Origin: Lacihabitans soyangensis
GTDB lineage: Bacteria; Bacteroidota; Bacteroidia; Cytophagales; Spirosomataceae
Length of the DNA stretch: 64,000 bases
Direction: 5' to 3'
Assembly: GCF_024343775.1 (NCBI RefSeq)
Contig: NZ_RJUF01000002.1
Coordinates: 62,001 to 126,000, forward strand
Translations under genes and position numbers: made by a program
Shown here: positions 60,067 to 64,000 of the stretch, piece after piece
How positions within the stretch are numbered: position 1 is the first letter of the stretch
Layout of the letters: each line of letters starts with the position of its first letter
The notes under the pieces: generated by a model
Database searches by the model: none
Seen by the model: the letters and a program-made list of their open reading frames with translations, nothing else
Told to the model about the DNA's origin: nothing

Positions 60067-60309
60067 CTATTTCACTTCATGGAATAGTTGAAAAAATTTA
60101 AAAGTTACTTCAGCAGAAATGAATAAGAATAGTTCTACTAGCTGATGAAAACTTTCAAAATCTAAATTCAAATACCTTACTGAACTTTTGTTCGAAATAA
60201 ATACAAATACTTCAGGAGAACCAAAACTCTTTCTTGAACCTACTATCCTAATTCCATTATCTTTTTAAACAAAACCATTAGGTTTTGAATAATTTCCAGA
60301 GGTTAATAT
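60067..60309 (-). pseudogene. Possible decayed minus-strand reading frame
   Basis: From 60264 down to the TAG at 60067, an open frame of 66 codons without an initiation codon reads KDNGIRIVGSRKSFGSPEVF, then VFISNKSSVRYLNLDFESFH, then QLVELFLFISAEVTFKFFQL, which has normal protein-like composition. An in-frame TAA at 60265-60267 separates it from a further 14 codons (to 60309). This suggests a decayed small gene in the 380-bp spacer 59958-60337. The 5' and 3' parts of the spacer show nothing else. Chance is possible. Confidence 0.3.
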
Positions 60310-60373
60310 CTATTTGAGTTTACGATATTATCTTTGAGTGGAAAACTCTTTAAAATGGGCAAAAACCCAAATC

Positions 60374-61210
60374 ATGAACAGTCAACAAGAATATCATCAA
60401 TTATTTAACACAAAACCACTTATTCCCTACCTTCAGGTGGTGGAATATCATCAACGACAACAAATATTTGACCTTATCTTAGCCGAAAACATTGAGTATA
60501 GATATCTCAATGGGTCTTGTGAAGACCGTACACACCTGATTTGCTTATTGCTCAAAAAAGCTGGTTTTGATTCTGGAAAAATCTGGAATTTTGCTCCTGC
60601 TCGTTATACTTTGCTTTCGAACGAGTTATTTCAAATCCAAGACCCGCTGGGCATTTCCAATCCACTTTATTGGGGTTTTCATGTGTCGCCTTATATTCTT
60701 TCTTACAATCAGAATGGTGAATTAGAAACCTTGATTTTTGATTTGTCTTTTAATACCCAAAAATTCTTGTCAATAGCCGAATGGCAAGCTTTTATGAACT
60801 GTCCAAGAGCCCTTTACCTTCAAACCGACCTAGAAAACTATTTGTTCTATTCCATCGAAAGTTATTCCTTACGCAGTGCCAAAATCGGCAACAACCCTGT
60901 CTATAACATTCCAGCCATTCAACCTTCTATCATCACTGGAGATTTTTGGAAATTAGCACCTGAAGAAACGCTGGTTCAAAACGGATTGGCTATCAATGAT
61001 TTGGCCATGTATATTTATAACACAAAGTCGAAAATGGATGCGGCAGAGCAAAATTATCTATCAGAAACATTAACCAATATCGATTGGCTCGACGGATTCG
61101 TTTTTTGTCCAAAACCACCTGAAATTTCAGAGCAACTCCACGCCGAATTGATTGGTTTCTATAAACAGCGATTCGATTTTTGGGATAATAAAATAAAAAT
61201 GCTTTCGTAA
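60374..61210 (+). CDS. Protein-glutaminase-like cysteine hydrolase, cytoplasmic
   Basis: A 278-residue protein without a signal peptide. Its core resembles protein-glutamine glutaminase (Chryseobacterium PG family): candidate catalytic Cys49 in NGSCEDRTHLICLLLKKAGF (compare GCYARAH..), an intervening WNFAP strand, His103 in YWGFHVSPYILSYN and Asp123 in TLIFDLSFN. The Cys-His-Asp order and spacing fit. The C-terminal ~120 residues are unlike the secreted enzymes. It would deamidate glutamine side chains in proteins. An alternative GTG start at 60338 adds 12 residues. It stands alone, flanked by a decayed frame and an ABC exporter operon on the opposite strand. Confidence 0.6.
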   Translation: MNSQQEYHQLFNTKPLIPYLQVVEYHQRQQIFDLILAENIEYRYLNGSCEDRTHLICLLLKKAGFDSGKIWNFAPARYTLLSNELFQIQDPLGISNPLYWGFHVSPYILSYNQNGELETLIFDLSFNTQKFLSIAEWQAFMNCPRALYLQTDLENYLFYSIESYSLRSAKIGNNPVYNIPAIQPSIITGDFWKLAPEETLVQNGLAINDLAMYIYNTKSKMDAAEQNYLSETLTNIDWLDGFVFCPKPPEISEQLHAELIGFYKQRFDFWDNKIKMLS

Positions 61211-61288
61211 ATCCGATGAAATTGTCGGTGTAAAATAACCTAACAAGTTTACTTCAAAAAAATACTTGACCAAGTATTATTGTCAAAA

Positions 61289-62410
61289 TTAAGCCATACG
61301 TTTTCTATAATTCAATATAGCCAGACCATTGAAACCAATGGCAAATGCTATCAGGATATAAAAATCGTTCTTGAGGTCGGAGAATAGGCTTCCTTTGATG
61401 TAAATAGCCCTAACTATTTTAATTAAATAAGACGGTGGGTTAAAATAAGTGAGAATCTGTGACCACCGTGGCATACCTTCAATGGGCGTGTAGAGTCCGC
61501 CCAAAAGTATGAAAACCATCATAGCAAAAAAGGCAAATAGGGTGGCTTGTTGTTGGGTATCCGAGAAAGTACTGATTAACAAGCCAATACCGAGTACACC
61601 GAACAAATAAACTGCCGAAAATGCATAAATGGTTAAAAAAGAGCCAACAGGCAAAATTCGAAAAATTACAAAAGCCACTACCATTCCAATAGTGATAGAA
61701 ACCATACCGAGCACCCAAAAAGGGATCAATTTCCCTAGAATGAATTCGTGTTTCTTTAAAGGGGTAACGTTGAGCTGTTCTATTGTTCCGACCTCTTTTT
61801 CTGCTACAATGTTCAGAGCCGTCATAAATGCCCCTACCATAGTAACCAAAACCACCAAAATACCTGGAACCATAAAGAGTGGATATTTAGAATATGGATT
61901 GTACCAATTGGCCGAGGTTACCTCAATCTGTGGAATTTCTGAATTCCGAGGCAATACCAGCCATTCTTCCCGAATTTCTCTGTTAAAATCACCCACCACT
62001 TGAGCCAAATAAGCACTTCCCAAACCTCCACGGATGCCATTGACAGCATCAGTCGCTAAATGCAACTTAGCACTATTTTCTTTTATTAAAGTTTTTTCAA
62101 AACCTCTTGGAATGGTCAAAATTAAATCCGTTTTACCATCACCTACCGTCTTGAGAGATTTTCTGTATGATGGAGAATATTCTACCAATTTAAAATAAGA
62201 CGAGGCATCGATTTTGTGAATCAGCCGGTTGGAATAAGGCGAATGATCGAGATCCACAATGCTTACTGTTATATTTTTGACCTCATAATCAGCCGCCAAG
62301 GGCAAAAGAATCAGTTGCAAAATGGGCATAATGATGATCATCCGCAGAATCGTAGGATTCCGAAATATTTGCTTAAACTCTTTTTGAAGCAGAAAAAGTA
62401 ATTTATTCAT
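61289..62410 (-). CDS. ABC-2 type exporter permease (second subunit)
   Basis: A 373-residue permease of the YhhJ/YbhR-like type: one N-terminal helix after KEFKQIFRNPTILRMIIIMP, a periplasmic domain (residues ~45-165), and five C-terminal helices with the ABC-2 signature AEKEVGTIEQLNVTPLKKHEFILGK, written here as EKEVGTIEQLNVTPLKKHEF. It forms a heterodimer with the permease encoded 19 bp upstream. Such exporters often work with a membrane-fusion protein, which would be encoded outside this window. Last gene of the operon. Confidence 0.9.
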   Translation of the reverse strand: MNKLLFLLQKEFKQIFRNPTILRMIIIMPILQLILLPLAADYEVKNITVSIVDLDHSPYSNRLIHKIDASSYFKLVEYSPSYRKSLKTVGDGKTDLILTIPRGFEKTLIKENSAKLHLATDAVNGIRGGLGSAYLAQVVGDFNREIREEWLVLPRNSEIPQIEVTSANWYNPYSKYPLFMVPGILVVLVTMVGAFMTALNIVAEKEVGTIEQLNVTPLKKHEFILGKLIPFWVLGMVSITIGMVVAFVIFRILPVGSFLTIYAFSAVYLFGVLGIGLLISTFSDTQQQATLFAFFAMMVFILLGGLYTPIEGMPRWSQILTYFNPPSYLIKIVRAIYIKGSLFSDLKNDFYILIAFAIGFNGLAILNYRKRMA

Positions 62411-62429
62411 AATGTTTAATTAATAAGCC

Positions 62430-63539
62430 TTAAGCTTCCAAATTAATTTTAAATTTTTTGATGGCTATGCTCAAGAAAAACACCGTCATTCCTGCTAAAA
62501 TCAGCGTTTGTTTTAAAACAAACTCAAAAGACAATCCCTTTACCATAATGGCCTTCATTATACTGTAATACCACTTGGTAGGTATTAAATTACTCATGAC
62601 CTGCAGCGGCAGCGGCATATTTTCAATTGGAAACATGAAACCACTAAAAATCAAAGAAGGCATCAGCAATGCCACCAACGAAATAAACATGGCCACTTGT
62701 TGCGAATTCACGTTGACAGATATCAACAAACCCAATGAAAGAGTAGTAATAATAAACAATAAACTCTCTGCTAAAAGCAACACCAAACTGCCCTGAATAG
62801 GCATATCGAGAATATAAACGGCCATCAACAAAATGAGGATAATATCCAAAAAACACAAAACCATGTAAGGAACGGCCTTGCTGATTAACACCATAATCGG
62901 CTTCATGGGCGATACCAACAAAATTTCCATTGTACCCATCTCTTTTTCCTTAACAATAGAAACAGAAGTCATCATAGCTCCCAAGAGCATCATGATGAGC
63001 GTCATCACGCCAGGCACAAAATTATAGGAACTCTTCAACTGCGGATTATAGAGCATTCTAGTCTCCATTTCTATAGCATAAGGCAGCATTTTATTCTCAT
63101 TCACCTCATTCTGATAATCTCTGATGATGGCGGAAGCATAATTTATAGTGATGTTGGCCGTATTGGGGTCAGAGGCATCTGCCACCAACCTTACCTGTGT
63201 TTTTTTGTCTTTAGACAGGTCATTTTCGAAGTTTTGAGGGAAAATCAGTACCAATCTTACCTCTCCTTTTCTAAAAACCCCTTCAATTTCTTTTTCTGAA
63301 TTCAGGTATTTGTTCACCGTAAAATATTGGCTTTGGTCTATCCTGTCTACCAGTGTTTTGGTGGCCGGGTCTTTTGAGAAATCCAATATCGCAATGTTGG
63401 AATTCTTGACCTCACTCGTCAAGGCAAAGCCAAACAAAAGCATCATCACAATCGGCAGACCAATCAAGATAATCAGACTTCGTTTGTCGCGTATCACATG
63501 CCAAAACTCCTTTTTTACAAAGGCAAAAAATACTTTCAT
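62430..63539 (-). CDS. ABC-2 type exporter permease (first subunit)
   Basis: A 369-residue permease: FVKKEFWHVIRDKRSLIILI and IGLPIVMMLLFGFALTSEVK form the first helix, followed by a periplasmic domain (~50-170) and five helices with KEKEMGTMEILLVSPMKPIM and a MFPIENMPLPLQVMSNLIPT loop. The ATG at 63539 is preferred to 63575, because MKVFFAFVKKEFW is the standard start. It is paired with the downstream permease and the upstream ATPase, forming a multidrug or polymer exporter of unknown substrate. Confidence 0.9.
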   Translation of the reverse strand: MKVFFAFVKKEFWHVIRDKRSLIILIGLPIVMMLLFGFALTSEVKNSNIAILDFSKDPATKTLVDRIDQSQYFTVNKYLNSEKEIEGVFRKGEVRLVLIFPQNFENDLSKDKKTQVRLVADASDPNTANITINYASAIIRDYQNEVNENKMLPYAIEMETRMLYNPQLKSSYNFVPGVMTLIMMLLGAMMTSVSIVKEKEMGTMEILLVSPMKPIMVLISKAVPYMVLCFLDIILILLMAVYILDMPIQGSLVLLLAESLLFIITTLSLGLLISVNVNSQQVAMFISLVALLMPSLIFSGFMFPIENMPLPLQVMSNLIPTKWYYSIMKAIMVKGLSFEFVLKQTLILAGMTVFFLSIAIKKFKINLEA

Positions 63540-63701
63540 TTTTTTATATTTTACCGCAAAGTCGCAATTATACAACCTTTAATTTTCTTCAATTTTATCC
63601 TTGCCAGAAACACTTTGTGGATTTTGTGTCTTCTTTGTGTCTTTTGTGTAATAACTTCCTTTTTTTTACAATTACCTATTAATCAATAAAAAAGCCTTAA
63701 G
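63540..63701. other. 162-bp spacer with TTTGTGTCTT-type short repeats
   Basis: Between the ATPase and the first permease lies CTTTGTGGATTTTGTGTCTT followed by CTTTGTGTCTTTTGTGTAAT, a short series of GTGTCTT/TTTGTG copies. Similar motifs are common in Bacteroidota spacers. No gene is present, and the operon spacing is unusually wide here. Confidence 0.5.
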
Positions 63702-64000
63702 TCATTCCGAACGTTTTGCTCCACGAGCCAATTGTAAAAACACACCGTCCATATTCTCCACACCAAACTGCTGTTTCAGCTCAGAGGGTTTTCCAATTGC
63801 CGCTATCGCACCATCCACCATTATAGAAACTCGGTCGCAATACTCGGCTTCGTCCATATAGTGGGTTGTCACAAAAACCGTAATCCCCTTGGCCGAGGCC
63901 TCATAAATCATGTCCCAAAATTGGCGACGGGTGATAGGATCTACTCCACCAGTGGGTTCATCTAGAAAAACCACCTTGGGATTGTGCAAAATGGCTACCG
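63702..64000 (-). CDS. ABC exporter ATPase, 5' end outside window
   Basis: The last 99 codons of the ATPase are present; the frame is open to the window edge (VAILHNPKVV...). The Walker B segment VVFLDEPTGGVDPITRRQFW and the H-loop TVFVTTHYMDEAEYCDRVSI are clear. The C-terminal tail KPSELKQQFGVENMDGVFLQLARGAKRSE is written here as two parts: KPSELKQQFGVENMDG and VFLQLARGAKRSE. It energises the two downstream ABC-2 permeases. The P-loop lies outside the window. Confidence 0.92.
   Translation of the reverse strand, partial: VAILHNPKVVFLDEPTGGVDPITRRQFWDMIYEASAKGITVFVTTHYMDEAEYCDRVSIMVDGAIAAIGKPSELKQQFGVENMDGVFLQLARGAKRSE

Noticed and set aside
1-64000. tRNA, rRNA, insertion sequences, integrases or a composition-shifted island
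   Set aside because: I found no cloverleaf-like or rRNA segments and no transposase or integrase; base composition by eye stays uniform apart from AT-rich spacers.

Overview
The window looks like a chromosomal segment of a low-GC aerobic Bacteroidota bacterium, most likely of the order Cytophagales. The evidence is a fused MurF-alanine racemase, a fused CcoNO oxidase subunit, a type IX secretion (T9SS) C-terminal domain, an Omp28-type lipoprotein, LytTR and 7TMR-DISM signalling proteins, AT-rich spacers without obvious Shine-Dalgarno sequences, and one TAnnTTTG-type promoter candidate. I see no rRNA, tRNA, CRISPR array, transposase or prophage.

Left part (1-9.3 kb, all minus strand): a sodium:solute symporter cut by the window edge, a stand-alone LytTR regulator, a coiled-coil surface protein, apolipoprotein N-acyltransferase (lnt), two tandem secreted paralogues, and a 7TM receptor fused to a DNA-binding helix-turn-helix. 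The paralogues arose by a tandem duplication that also copied the first ~40 codons of lnt. That broken copy still lies between them. 9.5-16.8 kb (plus): clpS, recR, a Crp-like regulator with a DUF4345 membrane protein, an exported superoxide dismutase, a ChrA-type transporter, a HupE/UreJ-like protein and an M1 metallopeptidase. 16.8-21.7 kb: adenine deaminase, then a tightly overlapping four-gene unit (small soluble protein, multi-spanning membrane protein, histidine kinase, LuxR-type response regulator), then a Rid-family protein.

22.1-27.7 kb is an acetyl-glucuronoxylan degradation cluster: a GH10 xylanase, a two-domain esterase (sialate-O-acetylesterase type plus NodB/CE4 deacetylase) and a CE15 glucuronoyl esterase. 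In the CE15 gene the signal peptide is cut off by an in-frame stop codon. Palindrome-rich repeats lie between the first two genes. 28-36 kb: a rhodanese, an Omp28-type lipoprotein, and the cbb3 oxidase operon ccoNO-ccoQ-ccoP-ccoG-ccoH-TauE/SafE-like, with perfect hairpins between ccoNO/ccoQ and ccoP/ccoG. ccoQ encodes only 58 residues.

36-56 kb is mostly core metabolism and envelope: galK-glpD, murF-alr, aroA, sdaA, DUF502 and DUF4139 proteins, an Ldh-family dehydrogenase, aguB, a NfeD/SPFH pair, an RsuA/RluB-type pseudouridine synthase with a repetitive basic tail, and an 11-mer-repeat LEA-like protein. Accessory pieces are two orphan antitoxin-like genes and an Mrr-type endonuclease. 56-64 kb: a small monooxygenase, a small basic secreted peptide, an alpha/beta hydrolase, a second M1 peptidase, a cytoplasmic protein resembling protein-glutaminase, and an ABC-2 exporter whose ATPase is cut by the window edge.

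Best candidates for undescribed biology: the four-gene signalling unit (18.8-21.3 kb), the protein-glutaminase-like enzyme with a decayed reading frame beside it (60.0-61.2 kb), and the mosaic tandem paralogues with the lnt relic (4.1-7.5 kb).
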